Assembly: GCF_001083795.1 (NCBI RefSeq)
Contig: NZ_LAVK01000008.1
Location: 1 to 54,224, forward strand
Direction: 5' to 3'
Length of the DNA: 54,224 bases
DNA from: Streptomyces sp. SBT349
GTDB taxonomy: Bacteria; Actinomycetota; Actinomycetes; Streptomycetales; Streptomycetaceae
Shown here: positions 1 to 10,853 of the stretch, one piece after another
Numbering within the stretch: position 1 is the first letter of the stretch
Layout of the letters: each line of letters begins with the position of its first letter
Program-made: the position numbers and the translations under genes
Notes under the pieces: generated by a model
Seen by the model: the letters and a program-made list of their open reading frames with translations, nothing else
What the model was told of the DNA's origin: nothing
Databases searched by the model: none

Positions 1-2
1 GG

Positions 3-341
3 AGCGGGGGAGGGGGCGACGGGGAGGCCGCGGTCGCGCGGCTGTGGCTGCCGGGGCTCGACGTGGCGCACGAGCGGTTCGGGCCGGGCTGGGTGCAGGG
101 CAGCGGCCTCGGCCGCGTCACCGTGCGGTTCGAGCGTCCGGGCGACGCGGTGCCGGGGCGGGTGCGCACCTTTCCGACGGACGACCCCGAGCTGGGGCCC
201 GCCGATCCGCTGCCCCTGGTGGCGGGGGAGGCGGGCACGGCCCCTCAGGCGTCCTCCTCGGGGGCGGCGAGCCGTCCGAAGTCGCGGTCGGGCGAGAGCG
301 CCGGGTCCACCGGGCCGCCGCGGGGGATGTCGAGTCCGTAG
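3..341 (+). CDS. dinB: DNA polymerase IV (DinB family), C-terminal end only
   Basis: The reading frame enters from outside the window and ends at the TAG at 339-341. The visible part, with WLPGLDV, GWVQGSG, GRVTVRFE and GRVRTF followed by DPELGPADPLPLV, is the tail I associate with Streptomyces Y-family polymerase IV, the translesion polymerase; the catalytic palm and fingers are outside the window. The last 30 or so residues after PLPLV are low-complexity Ser/Gly/Pro and run about 97 bp into the convergent PRC-barrel gene. This suggests that the original stop was lost and translation runs on. Family assignment rests on this tail alone, so it is likely but not proven. Confidence 0.65.
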   Translation, partial: SGGGGDGEAAVARLWLPGLDVAHERFGPGWVQGSGLGRVTVRFERPGDAVPGRVRTFPTDDPELGPADPLPLVAGEAGTAPQASSSGAASRPKSRSGESAGSTGPPRGMSSP

Positions 342-634
342 TGGTGGTAGAGCTGGAGCTCCTGCTCGGGCGAGAGGTGGCGGCCCACCCCGAAATCGGG
401 CGCGTCCTTGATCAGCGCGCGGGCGAAGGGGACCCGCAGCGCGTCGTTCACCAGCTCGCTGGGTTCCAGCGGCACGAACGCGTCCCGGCTGAACAGGCCG
501 GTGCGCACCGCCGCCCATTCGGGTGTCCCGGTGGCGTCGTCGAGGTAGACCTCGTCCACGGTGCCGATCTTGTTGCCGTCGCGGTCGAAGACCTTGCGGC
601 CGATCAGACTGCGCGGGTCGATGTCGGTCTGCAC
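245..634 (-). CDS. PRC-barrel domain protein
   Basis: 129 residues starting at a GTG (632-634) with a GGAGGAAGC Shine-Dalgarno directly upstream; upstream ATGs in the frame have no such site. The N-terminal part (LIGRKVFDRDGNKIGTVDEV, about residues 9-28) is a PRC-barrel β-barrel, followed by EWAAVRTGLF and a Pro/Asp-rich tail with an HLSPEQELQLYHHYG segment. PRC barrels occur in RimM and photosynthetic reaction-centre H subunits; stand-alone actinobacterial versions have no settled role and are often called stress-related. It is soluble with no signal peptide. It converges on and overlaps the dinB tail. Family is confident, function unknown. Confidence 0.85.
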   Translation of the reverse strand: MQTDIDPRSLIGRKVFDRDGNKIGTVDEVYLDDATGTPEWAAVRTGLFSRDAFVPLEPSELVNDALRVPFARALIKDAPDFGVGRHLSPEQELQLYHHYGLDIPRGGPVDPALSPDRDFGRLAAPEEDA

Positions 635-774
635 GCTTCCTCCAACTGATCGCCACTGATTACCGTGTGCCCGGTATGACCTACGTAAGAGCACATTCCG
701 CGGCCTGGCCAGTCGAGTGGCGGCCGGGTTCCCGTGGAAGGGCACGCTGGTAGGCTCGGGGGCGGTTGACGACC

Positions 775-992
775 TCACGCGGGAGAGTCCCGGTGCCGCA
801 GGGTGCCGGGCGCCGAAGGAGCAACTCCTCCCCGGAATCTCTCAGGCTCCCGTACCGCGCGAGGCAGGCCACTCTGGAAAGCAGAGTGACGGCGGAGCCC
901 GTTCTCCCTCGCCGCTCTCACCGACGGTGCAAGCCGTGGCACGCGAGTGACACGGTGAAGCTCTCAGGTCGCCATGACAGAGGGGGAGGCCC
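775..992 (+). ncRNA. Tandem glycine riboswitch (gcvT element)
   Basis: The leader of gcvP carries two consecutive aptamer-like units. Unit one runs from about 775 to 890 and contains GGGAGAGTCCC, GGCGCCGAAGGAGCAA, CTCTCAGG and the CTCTGGAAAGCAGAG hairpin. Unit two runs from about 900 to 990 with GCTCTCACCG, the GACGGTGCAAGCCGTGG stem and GAAGCTCTCAGGT. The CCGAAGGAGCAA and AATCTCTCAGGC segments are the well-known conserved cores of glycine aptamers. Glycine riboswitches usually turn on glycine-cleavage genes when glycine is abundant, which fits the gcvP gene directly downstream. I see no Rho-independent terminator, so translational control is more likely (see 983-1049). Confidence 0.93.
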
Positions 993-1049
993 GTCAGGCA
1001 TCGCCGCCTGACACCGCCGTAGGTCGCCGCGACCAGGAGGAGCCTCCCC
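983..1049 (+). promoter_or_regulatory. Candidate expression platform of the glycine riboswitch
   Basis: GGGGAGGC at 983-990, the 3' strand of the aptamer-two closing stem, is exactly complementary to GCCTCCCC at 1042-1049, which lies between the AGGAGGAG ribosome site (1035-1042) and the ATG. In the glycine-free state this pairing would bury the initiation region. Glycine binding would keep 983-990 in the aptamer stem (partner CTCCCTC, 904-910). A separate perfect hairpin (GTCAGGC, 6-nt loop, GCCTGAC, 993-1012) sits between them and would bring the two strands together. The pairings are read from the sequence; the switching mechanism is inferred. Confidence 0.5.
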
Positions 1050-3941
<2,892 letters not shown>

Positions 3942-3951
3942 CGCTCGACGG

Positions 3952-3987
3952 CCGGGACCGGTGCGCGCCGTTGCGTGCCGGCCCCGG
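3952..3987 (+). terminator. Hairpin between convergent gcvP and the 189-codon gene
   Basis: CCGGGACCGGTGC pairs with GTGCCGGCCCCGG across a 10-nt loop, with two G-U pairs and one mismatch. It sits 10 nt after the gcvP stop and before the stop of the convergent minus-strand gene. There is no U-tract, as is common for actinobacterial terminators. Likely bidirectional. Confidence 0.5.
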
Positions 3988-4003
3988 ACGGGTGGGGCGT
4001 GGG

Positions 4004-4573
4004 TCAGCTGGCGAGGCCGACCGGCGCCAGCCTGCTGGTCAGCAGAGGCAGCAGCGCGTCGGTGCGGACCGCGTGGTCCGCGGCGATGCCGGGCGGGGCG
4101 GGGGCCAGCGGCATCAGCAGGTCATGCGGCAGCGGGCTGCCGGTCTCGGGGTCGGCTTCGGGGTCGGAGTGCAGCCACAGCGTGAGCATGTACAGCTCGG
4201 GAATGGACAGCAGCCTGGGCTGGTGGTCGGCGGGCAGTGACTCGGCCAGGCTCAGGGCCCTTTCCGTGGACGCGATGTAGGGGCCCTCGCAGAAGTGGGA
4301 GAACGCCCAGCCGTCCGCCGTGAGCATCGTCTCCGCCGCCCCGACGGGACGACCGTCGCGGGTCAGCAGGAAGCGCCAGCCGGTGAGCCGGGCGGGTGGG
4401 GGGTCGATGACGCCGCTCACCGAGGACAGCCGGTGCACCGGCAGGGGGGACACCGGTTCAAGGGATCCCCGGCCCAGGTGCAGCGGGTGCGGTGATGTCA
4501 CCGTGGAGGAGTTGAGCGCCGTCCGGATGCTGCGCTCTGCGGCAGCAGGAGCCGTCGGGATGTGCAGGGGCAT
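4004..4573 (-). CDS. Conserved hypothetical protein, 189 aa
   Basis: Starts at ATG 4571-4573 (MPLHIPTAPA) with a weak GAGAGG site upstream. The protein is soluble with no signal peptide or membrane segment. The first 55 residues are Pro/Ser-rich and probably disordered. The central part (GWRFLLTRDGRPVGAAETML, about 65-84, then GWAFSHFCEGPYI) looks like a compact α/β fold, and the last third is rich in leucine and proline. I do not recognise the family beyond its being an actinobacterial hypothetical protein that converges on gcvP. A possible -10 (TATAAA on the minus strand, near 4636-4641) lies about 65 nt upstream of the start. The minus frame stays open for over 1,000 codons upstream, but that is a GC-bias artefact over the neighbouring genes. 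Confidence 0.75.
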   Translation of the reverse strand: MPLHIPTAPAAAERSIRTALNSSTVTSPHPLHLGRGSLEPVSPLPVHRLSSVSGVIDPPPARLTGWRFLLTRDGRPVGAAETMLTADGWAFSHFCEGPYIASTERALSLAESLPADHQPRLLSIPELYMLTLWLHSDPEADPETGSPLPHDLLMPLAPAPPGIAADHAVRTDALLPLLTSRLAPVGLAS

Positions 4574-4846
4574 GATGGGTCGCCTCTCGCTTTGGAGTAG
4601 GTCGCCTCTTATAGGGAGACACGCCGTGGCGGAGTTTATACGAGCTTTGTTCTCCCTACGTTTCAAGTAGCCGACCGGCGAGGTAACGGCAAGGGGGAAA
4701 ACAGGCCGACCGGCCCGCCCGGGGAGCCGCACATATTCCGCTGGGATATGCCGCCGCGAGGGCGGAGCGCCACCCGGGGCATGCGTGCCACCCCCGTCAC
4801 GTGGGCAGGATCGACCGCATGACGTCGTTCGGCACGGGAGGCGGCC

Positions 4847-6343
4847 ATGGGAGAGAAGGTCGTTGCGGATCGGTTCGATCTGGAGGCCCGGAGGCGGTTC
4901 CGGGACCGGCTCCGGGCGTGTGGCGAGGCGCTCTCGACGCTGCTGCGCGAGGGCCGTTTCGAGGGCTCCCGTGACGTGATCGGTCTTGAGGTGGAGCTGT
5001 GTCTGGCCGATTCCGACGGTTCGCCGCGCATGGTGAATGACGATGTGCTCGCCCGAATGGCCACGCGGGATTTCCAGACGGAGCTGGGCCAATTCACCCT
5101 GGAACTGAATATGGCCCCGCGCGGCCTGGAGGGAAGGGTCTTCGACGATCTGGCCGAAGAGCTGCGCATCGCGATCGGATACGCCGACCGAATGGCCGGT
5201 GAATTCGGTGCCCGGTTGGTGATGACAGGAGTGCTGCCGACGATCACGGCCGAGCAGATGGTGCCCGCCTCGCTGTCGCCACGTGACCGTTACACGCTGC
5301 TCAACGATCAGATCATGGCGGCCCGCGGGGAGCACATCGACCTGGACATCTCGGGCGCCGAGCGGCTGCGGGGCACGTTCGAGTCCATCGCCCCGGAGTC
5401 CGCCTGCACCTCGGTGCAGTTCCACCTCCAGGTGACCCCGGAGCGCTTCGCCGCCACCTGGAACGCCGCGCAGGCCGCCGCCGGCGCGCAGATAGCCGTG
5501 GGCGCCAACGCCCCGTTCGTCTTCGGGCGCGAGCTGTGGCACGAGTCGCGCCCGCCGTTCTTCCTCCAGGCCACCGACAGCCGCCCGCCCGAGTTCGCCG
5601 CGCAGGGGGTCCGCCCGAGGAGCTGGTTCGGGGAGCGCTGGATCGGCTCCGTCGGCGAGCTCTTCGAGGAGAACCTGCGGTACTTCCCCGCGCTGCTGCC
5701 GCTGTGCGCCGACGAGGACCCGCGGGAGGTGCTGGAGGCGGGTGGCGTGCCCAGGCTGGCCGAGCTGACCCTGCACAACGGCACGGTCTACCGGTGGAAC
5801 CGCCCGGTCTACGCCGTGGCCGACGGCGTTCCCCACCTGCGCGTGGAGAACCGCGTGCTCTCCACGGGCCCGACCGTCGTCGACACGGTCGCCAACGCCG
5901 CGTTCTACTACGGGCTGGTCCGCGCCCTGAGCGACCAGGAGCACCCGGTGTGGGAGCGGCTGCCGTTCGCCGACGCCGAGCGGAACTTCACGGCCGCCTG
6001 CCGCCACGGCATCGACGCCGAGCTCGCCTGGCCCGGCGAGGCGCCGGGCTCCGGCACCGTCCGGCTGGGCGCGGCCCGGCTGGTCGCCGACCGGCTCCTG
6101 CCGCTGGCCGGTGACGGGCTCGACGCCTGCGGGGTCGCCGCGGCCGACCGGGACCACTACCTGTCGATCATCGAGGAGAGGTGCCGGCGCGGGGTCACCG
6201 GGGCGGCCTGGCAGACTCGGGCCTACCACCGGGCGGTGGCCGACGGGGCGGACCGGGCGACGGCGCTGCGCGGCCTGGTCCGGCGGTACTGTGAACTGGC
6301 ACGGACGGACGCCCCCGTGCACAGCTGGCCGACCGGGACGTGA
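4847..6343 (+). CDS. GCS2-type glutamate-cysteine ligase / carboxylate-amine ligase family protein
   Basis: 498 residues from ATG 4847. The order of motifs is that of the ATP-dependent glutamate-cysteine ligase superfamily: a substrate-binding IGLEVELCLAD near residue 45, QTELGQFTLELNMAP near 78-92, a long central α/β core with TSVQFHLQV, and a Trp/Arg-rich HNGTVYRWNRPVY followed by LRVENRVLSTGPT. Members join a carboxylate (often glutamate) to an amine such as cysteine in the cytoplasm. The true substrates of this longer actinobacterial branch are not known to me; ergothioneine EgtA and YbdK-type ligases are relatives. It is followed after 36 nt by a membrane protease gene and may be co-transcribed with it. 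Confidence 0.85.
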   Translation: MGEKVVADRFDLEARRRFRDRLRACGEALSTLLREGRFEGSRDVIGLEVELCLADSDGSPRMVNDDVLARMATRDFQTELGQFTLELNMAPRGLEGRVFDDLAEELRIAIGYADRMAGEFGARLVMTGVLPTITAEQMVPASLSPRDRYTLLNDQIMAARGEHIDLDISGAERLRGTFESIAPESACTSVQFHLQVTPERFAATWNAAQAAAGAQIAVGANAPFVFGRELWHESRPPFFLQATDSRPPEFAAQGVRPRSWFGERWIGSVGELFEENLRYFPALLPLCADEDPREVLEAGGVPRLAELTLHNGTVYRWNRPVYAVADGVPHLRVENRVLSTGPTVVDTVANAAFYYGLVRALSDQEHPVWERLPFADAERNFTAACRHGIDAELAWPGEAPGSGTVRLGAARLVADRLLPLAGDGLDACGVAAADRDHYLSIIEERCRRGVTGAAWQTRAYHRAVADGADRATALRGLVRRYCELARTDAPVHSWPTGT

Positions 6344-6379
6344 CCCCCGGCGGCGCGGGCGCGCCGGAGCGGAGGCGGA

Positions 6380-7204
6380 GTGCGGGTCATGCCGGATCGG
6401 ACGACGGATCCGCCACCGGACGGTGGCGCCGTCCCGTCCCTCCAGCGCACCAGGCGCCACGAGCTGCTGCTGGTCCTGGCCCTGTCGCTGGGCGCCAGCG
6501 CGGTGGCCGCGCTGATCAGCTTCGTCGGCGACGCCACCGCCCCCGGCGGGCTGAGCGACCAGGCCGCCACGCTCAACGGCTCCCGCGCCCCCGACCGCCC
6601 CTGGCTCGACCTGGCCTGGCAGCTGTTCTCGATCAGCACCTCGCTGGTGCCCGTGCTGCTGGTCGCCCACCTGCTGCTGCGCGAGCGCGCCGAGACCGGC
6701 GGCGCGGGGCCGCGGGCCATCGGATTCGACGCCGGGCGGCCCGGGTCCGACCTGGGCTGGGGCGCGCTGGTCGCGGCGGGCATCGGCGGCAGCGGGCTGC
6801 TGCTCTACCTCGGCGCGCACGCCGCGGGGGCCAACCTGACCGTGGTGCCCGAGTCGCTGCCCGACGTGTGGTGGAAGATCCCCGTGCTGATCGCCTCGGC
6901 CATCCAGAACTCCCTGCTGGAGGAGGTCATCGTCGTCGGCTATCTGCTGCGGCGGCTCGACCAGCTCGGCTGGAGTCCGGTGGGCGCCCTGGCCGCCAGC
7001 GCGCTGCTGCGCGGCACGTACCACCTCTACCAGGGCATCGGCGGCTTCTTCGGCAATGTCGCGATGGGCGTCGTCTTCGTCTGGCTCTACCGGCGGTGGG
7101 GGCGGGTCATGCCGCTGGTCGTGGCGCACGCGCTGATCGACATCGTCGCGTTCGTCGGGTACGCGCTGCTGGCCGGCCGCGTGGACTGGCTCCCCACCGC
7201 CTGA
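6380..7204 (+). CDS. CPBP-family intramembrane metalloprotease
   Basis: 274 residues from GTG 6380 (GGAGG at 6371-6375); ATG 6389 is an equally plausible start, with GGAG at 6377-6380. The protein is multi-pass, with hydrophobic stretches near residues 30-50, 75-95, 135-150, 165-185 and 235-260. The family signature is present: EEVIVVGYLLRRL (EE-x6-R-type motif), RGTYHLYQG with the metal-ligand His, and VVAHALIDIVAF with the second His. CPBP (Abi/CAAX) proteases cleave within the membrane and in bacteria are linked to bacteriocin self-immunity or protein processing. It lies just behind the GCS2 ligase gene and ends at a strong bidirectional hairpin. Substrate unknown. Confidence 0.9.
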   Translation: MRVMPDRTTDPPPDGGAVPSLQRTRRHELLLVLALSLGASAVAALISFVGDATAPGGLSDQAATLNGSRAPDRPWLDLAWQLFSISTSLVPVLLVAHLLLRERAETGGAGPRAIGFDAGRPGSDLGWGALVAAGIGGSGLLLYLGAHAAGANLTVVPESLPDVWWKIPVLIASAIQNSLLEEVIVVGYLLRRLDQLGWSPVGALAASALLRGTYHLYQGIGGFFGNVAMGVVFVWLYRRWGRVMPLVVAHALIDIVAFVGYALLAGRVDWLPTA

Positions 7205-7231
7205 CGCGCCGGGCCCGGGGCCCGGCGCGTC
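7203..7231 (+). terminator. Bidirectional terminator hairpin
   Basis: GACGCGCCGGGCC pairs perfectly (13 bp) with GGCCCGGCGCGTC around a 3-nt loop. It overlaps the TGA of the CPBP gene and faces the stop of the convergent lipoprotein gene, so it probably ends transcription from both sides. Confidence 0.75.
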
Positions 7232-7239
7232 CCGATCCG

Positions 7240-7926
7240 TTATCCCGGGCCCCCGCCCGCGGTCAGCGGGGCGGTCTCGATCCTGCCCTCGCCGCAGACC
7301 GTTCCCAGTGACCAGTCGGCCGTCGTGGCGCTGTACTCGTCGGGCGGGATCACCTCGATCATGGCGGGCTCGGGGCCGCAGGCGCCGTTCGCCGGGTCCT
7401 CCTCGCCCGGTACCACGGTCCAGTGGAGCTGCGCCCAGACGCTGGCGCCCGGCTCGATGGTCAACGGCTCGGGGTCGGCGGAGTCGTCGCGCACGGTCGT
7501 CGTGGGAATGGCGTCGCCGTCGCCCGCCGTCAGCTGGAGACCTGGCCAGCCCTGGGTGCGGCAGGTGTCGCCCGAGTCGTTGGTGAGCACCAGCGCCGCG
7601 TAGCGGTTGCCCGCACCCGGACTGAGCGGGGTCACCGCGGCGGACAGCGCGTCGGGGGAGCACCACGCGGGCTGCCCGGCCCCGGCCGTGCCCTCGCCCT
7701 CCCGGTCCTGCGCGCCCGGCCGGTCGGCCTCGTCGGCGGGCGCGTTCTCCTCGGTGTCGGGGGCGTTCTCGGTGTCGGTGTCGTTGTCGGGGGCGGCGGG
7801 TCGCTCGGCCGTCCGGTTCGACGCGGAGCCGGCGTCGCCGGCGGAGTCGGTGGACTCCGCGCAGGCGGCGACGGCGAGCAGCGTGAGTGCGGCGAGCGCC
7901 GCGGAGCGTACGGAGTGGGACGCCAT
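7240..7926 (-). CDS. DUF4232-type secreted lipoprotein
   Basis: 228 residues from ATG 7924-7926 with GGAGGATCCCG upstream. The N-terminus is a lipoprotein signal peptide ending in AVAAC, with Cys22 as the lipidation site, followed by an acidic, Asp/Glu/Pro-rich linker to about residue 85. The C-terminal domain (WCSPDALSAAV, RYAALVLTNDSGDTCRTQGWPGLQL, VWAQLHWTVVPGEE) is the DUF4232 β-sandwich common in actinomycete surface proteins, with a likely Cys-Cys disulfide. It is anchored outside the cell membrane; role unknown. It is convergent with the CPBP protease and head-to-tail with the PNPOx gene upstream, 119 bp away. Confidence 0.9.
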   Translation of the reverse strand: MASHSVRSAALAALTLLAVAACAESTDSAGDAGSASNRTAERPAAPDNDTDTENAPDTEENAPADEADRPGAQDREGEGTAGAGQPAWCSPDALSAAVTPLSPGAGNRYAALVLTNDSGDTCRTQGWPGLQLTAGDGDAIPTTTVRDDSADPEPLTIEPGASVWAQLHWTVVPGEEDPANGACGPEPAMIEVIPPDEYSATTADWSLGTVCGEGRIETAPLTAGGGPG

Positions 7927-8045
7927 CGGGATCCTCCGGTGGGGGAGTCGGCGATACGGAGGAGTGCTGTGACCTTTGGACGTGGTCACGTCAGAACGGG
8001 TTCCCCGGCGCCGCCCCGCGCACGCCTGCCGCGTTCGCCCCGCCT

Positions 8046-8750
8046 TCACCCCCTGGCGTAGTCCCTCAGATAGGCGGGCGTGGCGCCCCGGTGGCCTCCG
8101 TCCTCGGCGGGGACGGGCGCGCCGTAGGTGGTGGCGACGGGGAGGACTCCGGACCAGTGCGGCAGGTCGAGGTCCCCGGCGTCGTCGTTCGGCCCGCCGG
8201 CGCGGACCTTGGCCGAGACCTCGGCCAGGTCGAGCGCCAGGACGGCGGTGGCGGACAGCTCCTTGGCGCTGGCCGGGCGGCAGTCGGCGGCCCGGCCCGG
8301 CACCACGCCGTCGACCAGCACGTCGAGGGCCCGGCGCCGCTCCGCCTCCCCGGTCACCCGGTGGGCGGTGCCGTGCACCACCACCGAGCGGTAGTTGACC
8401 GAGTGGTGGAACGCCGACCGCGCCAGCACCAGGCCGTCGACGAGGGTGACGGTCACGCAGACCGGAAGGCCGGACTCGCCATCGGCCCGGAGCGAGGGCG
8501 AGCCGGTGGAGCCGTGGAGCCAGAGCCGTTCGCCGTCCCGGGCGTAGAGCGTCGGCAGCACGACCGGGTGCCCGTCGCGGACGAAACCGAGGTGGCACAG
8601 GTACCCCTCGTCCAGGATCGCGTGCACCAGCTCCCGGTCGTAGGCGATCCGTTCGCGGGAGCGGGTGGGGGTGGTGCGCGCGGTGGGCGGGTAGTCGGCC
8701 GGGCCGGGCGTCGGCGTGGCGGGCGTCGGCGTGCGGGGCCTCGTCGGCAT
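8046..8750 (-). CDS. Pyridoxamine 5'-phosphate oxidase-fold flavin protein
   Basis: 234 residues from ATG 8748-8750 with GAGGAGAT upstream. After a Thr/Pro-rich, probably disordered first 30 residues comes a PNPOx-like split barrel: YLCHLGFVRDGHPVVLPTLYARDGERLWLHGS, then SVNYRSVVVHGTAHRV. The family binds FMN or F420/haem-type cofactors and includes oxidases and reductases; the substrate cannot be read from sequence. It is divergent from a MocR (PLP-binding) regulator with only 57 bp and one palindrome between them, which strongly suggests that it is the regulator's target and may act in vitamin B6 metabolism. Confidence 0.9.
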   Translation of the reverse strand: MPTRPRTPTPATPTPGPADYPPTARTTPTRSRERIAYDRELVHAILDEGYLCHLGFVRDGHPVVLPTLYARDGERLWLHGSTGSPSLRADGESGLPVCVTVTLVDGLVLARSAFHHSVNYRSVVVHGTAHRVTGEAERRRALDVLVDGVVPGRAADCRPASAKELSATAVLALDLAEVSAKVRAGGPNDDAGDLDLPHWSGVLPVATTYGAPVPAEDGGHRGATPAYLRDYARG

Positions 8751-8771
8751 GAAGATCTCCTCGGGTCGCTC

Positions 8772-8800
8772 TTGCTCGTCGCATTGAACTAGTGCAATAC
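8772..8800 (+). promoter_or_regulatory. MocR promoter with overlapping 16-bp palindromic operator
   Basis: TTGCTC (8772-8777), a 17-bp spacer and CAATAC (8795-8800) form a promoter that would start transcription at or next to GTG 8808, giving a leaderless mRNA. Inside it, ATTGAACTAGTGCAAT (8783-8798) is a 14/16 palindrome covering the spacer and most of the -10. Its position fits autoregulation and control of the divergent PNPOx-fold gene. Confidence 0.55.
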
Positions 8801-8807
8801 TCCTTTT

Positions 8808-10139
8808 GTGCTAGAAGAATATCGGATCGAGGGGCGCCGCGCCGCCGAGATCGCGGCCAGCGTCGAACGCGGGGTCGGTGAGGGGGAGTTGCGGCCCGGG
8901 GCACACCTGCCGCCGCTGCGCGAACTGGCCGTCACGCTCGGGGTCAACCCCAACACCGTCGCCGCCGCCTACCGGATCCTGCGCGAGCGCGGCGTCATCG
9001 AGACGGCGGGCCGCCGCGGCAGCAGGGTCAGGGCCCGCCCCGCCAGCACCCCGCGCGAGGAGATCCGGGTCGAGGCGCCGCCCGGAGTCCGCGACCTCGC
9101 CCAGGGGAACCCGGATCCGGCGCTGCTCCCGCCGCTCGCCCCGGTCCTCGCGGAGGCGGCGGCCCGCGCGGACCGGTCCCCCGTCCTCTACGGGGGACCG
9201 CCGGTCACCGAGGAGCTGGCGCGCGCGGCGCGCGCCGCGTTCGACCGCGAGGGCGTTCCCCCCGGGCCGCTGGCCGTCACCTCGGGGGCGCTCGACGCCG
9301 TCGAACGCGTCCTCGCCGCCCATCTGCGCCCCGGCGACCCGGTGGCCGTCGAGGACCCCGGCTGGTCCTCGCTCCTCGACCTGATCCCCGCCCTGGGGCT
9401 GCGTCCCGTGCCGGTGGCCGTGGACGAGGACGGGCCGCTGCCGGGGCCGACCGGCGACGCGCTGCGCGCCGGCGCGCGCGCCCTGGTCGTCACCGCCCGC
9501 GCGCAGAACCCCACGGGTGCCTGCGTCTCGCCCGCGCGGGCCGAGGAACTGCGCGCGGTGCTCGCGGCGCACGCCGACGTGCTGGTCGTCGAGGACGACC
9601 ACGGCGGCGCCATCGTGGACCTCCCCCTCCACCCGCTCTCCGGCCACACCCGGCACTGGGCGCTGGCCCGTTCCACCGCCAAGGCGTACGGCCCCGACCT
9701 GCGGCTGGCCGTGCTCACCGGTGACCCGGTCACCGTGGACCGGGTCCAGGGCAGGCTGCGGCTCGGGCCCGGCTGGGTCAGCCACCTGATCCAGTCCACC
9801 GTGGCCGCCCTCTGGCGCGAGGGCGCCGTCGACACGGCGGAGGTGGCCCGTTCCTACGGCGCACGCCGGAGCGCGCTGATCGCCGCGCTCGCCGCCAGAG
9901 GCGTGCGGGCGTGCGGCCGCAGCGGCGTCAACGTCTGGGTGCCCGTGCCCGACGAGACCGGGGCCGTCGCGCGGCTCCTGCACTCCGGCTGGGCGGTCGC
10001 GCCCGGCGCGCGGTTCCGGATCGAGGCGCCCCCCGGCGTGCGGCTGACCGTCTCGACCCTCGCGCCCGGCGACATCGAGCCGCTCGCCGACGCGATCGCC
10101 GCCGCCGTCCGCCCTCCCCGGGCCCGCCGCCAGGACTGA
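8808..10139 (+). CDS. MocR-family transcriptional regulator (GntR HTH fused to aminotransferase domain)
   Basis: 443 residues from GTG 8808. The N-terminal GntR winged helix (about residues 8-75: LPPLRELAVTLGVNPNTVAAAYRILRERG) is followed by a fold-type I aminotransferase domain with ARAQNPTGACVSP, VVEDDHGGAIVDL and STAKAYGPDLRLAV, where the lysine of the STAKAYGPDLR motif would carry PLP. MocR proteins use the aminotransferase part as a PLP/amino-acid sensor rather than an enzyme; PdxR members control B6 synthesis. The divergent PNPOx-fold gene and the shared palindrome make a PdxR-like role plausible. No Shine-Dalgarno is seen, consistent with a leaderless start. Confidence 0.93.
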   Translation: MLEEYRIEGRRAAEIAASVERGVGEGELRPGAHLPPLRELAVTLGVNPNTVAAAYRILRERGVIETAGRRGSRVRARPASTPREEIRVEAPPGVRDLAQGNPDPALLPPLAPVLAEAAARADRSPVLYGGPPVTEELARAARAAFDREGVPPGPLAVTSGALDAVERVLAAHLRPGDPVAVEDPGWSSLLDLIPALGLRPVPVAVDEDGPLPGPTGDALRAGARALVVTARAQNPTGACVSPARAEELRAVLAAHADVLVVEDDHGGAIVDLPLHPLSGHTRHWALARSTAKAYGPDLRLAVLTGDPVTVDRVQGRLRLGPGWVSHLIQSTVAALWREGAVDTAEVARSYGARRSALIAALAARGVRACGRSGVNVWVPVPDETGAVARLLHSGWAVAPGARFRIEAPPGVRLTVSTLAPGDIEPLADAIAAAVRPPRARRQD

Positions 10140-10194
10140 CCGATGTGCGGCGCGGCCGTCTCCCGGGTCGGGGAAGGGCGCCGGCGTGGCGGCC

Positions 10195-10722
10195 TCAGGG
10201 GCGCGGGGGATAGATCAGGTGTCCGTTCCGGACCCGCGCGTCCTCGTTCAGCGCCGCGGGCCGTGCCGTCGTGGGCGACAGGATGTCCACGACCTCCGCG
10301 CCCTCGACGATCAGCGCGTCGGTGATCAGCCTGCGGTGACAGCGCCAGGGCACCGCCTCGCTGCACATGATCGCGGGCCGTGCGTGCTGGGCGAGTTCGA
10401 GCAGTGCGTCCAGCCCTCTCCTGAAGTCCTCGCCCGCCATGTAGTCGGCGTAGTCACGGAAGGCTCTGACCCGCCAGGCACCGTTCACGCTCGGAACGCC
10501 CTTGGGCGTGTGCCGTCGGCCGCCCAGCTCGGGGATCCACCGGTATCCGATATCGGGAGGAAGGGCGTCGACGATCGCCTGCCGGTTCCACTGCGGGAAC
10601 GTGCTCGACGAGGGGAACGAGCGCACATCGACCAGGTGGTCGACCTCGTTGTTCCGCAACAACTCCAGCATGTCGTCGAAGCCGCGCGTCGAATGCCCCA
10701 CCGTATGGATACGGTTCGTCAT
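10195..10722 (-). CDS. DUF488 family protein
   Basis: 175 residues from ATG 10722. It begins TVGHSTRGFDDMLELL, has LVDVRSFPSS near residue 30, FPQWNRQAI, GYRWIPELGGRR, and ends with AIMCSEAVPWRCHRRLI, in which Cys, Glu and CHR are the conserved features of DUF488. The family is small, soluble and found across bacteria; a nuclease-like or nucleotide-related function has been guessed but is not settled. It converges on the MocR gene with 55 bp between the stops. Upstream lie 131 bp of non-coding DNA before the caspase gene stop. Confidence 0.9.
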   Translation of the reverse strand: MTNRIHTVGHSTRGFDDMLELLRNNEVDHLVDVRSFPSSSTFPQWNRQAIVDALPPDIGYRWIPELGGRRHTPKGVPSVNGAWRVRAFRDYADYMAGEDFRRGLDALLELAQHARPAIMCSEAVPWRCHRRLITDALIVEGAEVVDILSPTTARPAALNEDARVRNGHLIYPPRP

Positions 10723-10853
10723 CCCGCCGCCTCACCCGGACCACGTGGTGGCCCTCGCCGATCAGCTTCCCCCGCGATACGGGCATATGCTCCCATCCGG
10801 GCGAGGCGTCGGCCATTCCTGCTGCGGAGCCTGGCCTGCTCGCCGAAGGGCCG

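Noticed and set aside
993..1012. Perfect 7-bp hairpin in the gcvP leader as an intrinsic terminator
   Set aside because: No U-tract follows and the stem is short; it is better explained as a spacer hairpin within a translational switch.
4004..7666. A 1,220-codon minus-strand frame
   Set aside because: Only its last 189 codons look like protein and have a start with a ribosome site; the rest is antisense to the GCS2 ligase and CPBP genes.
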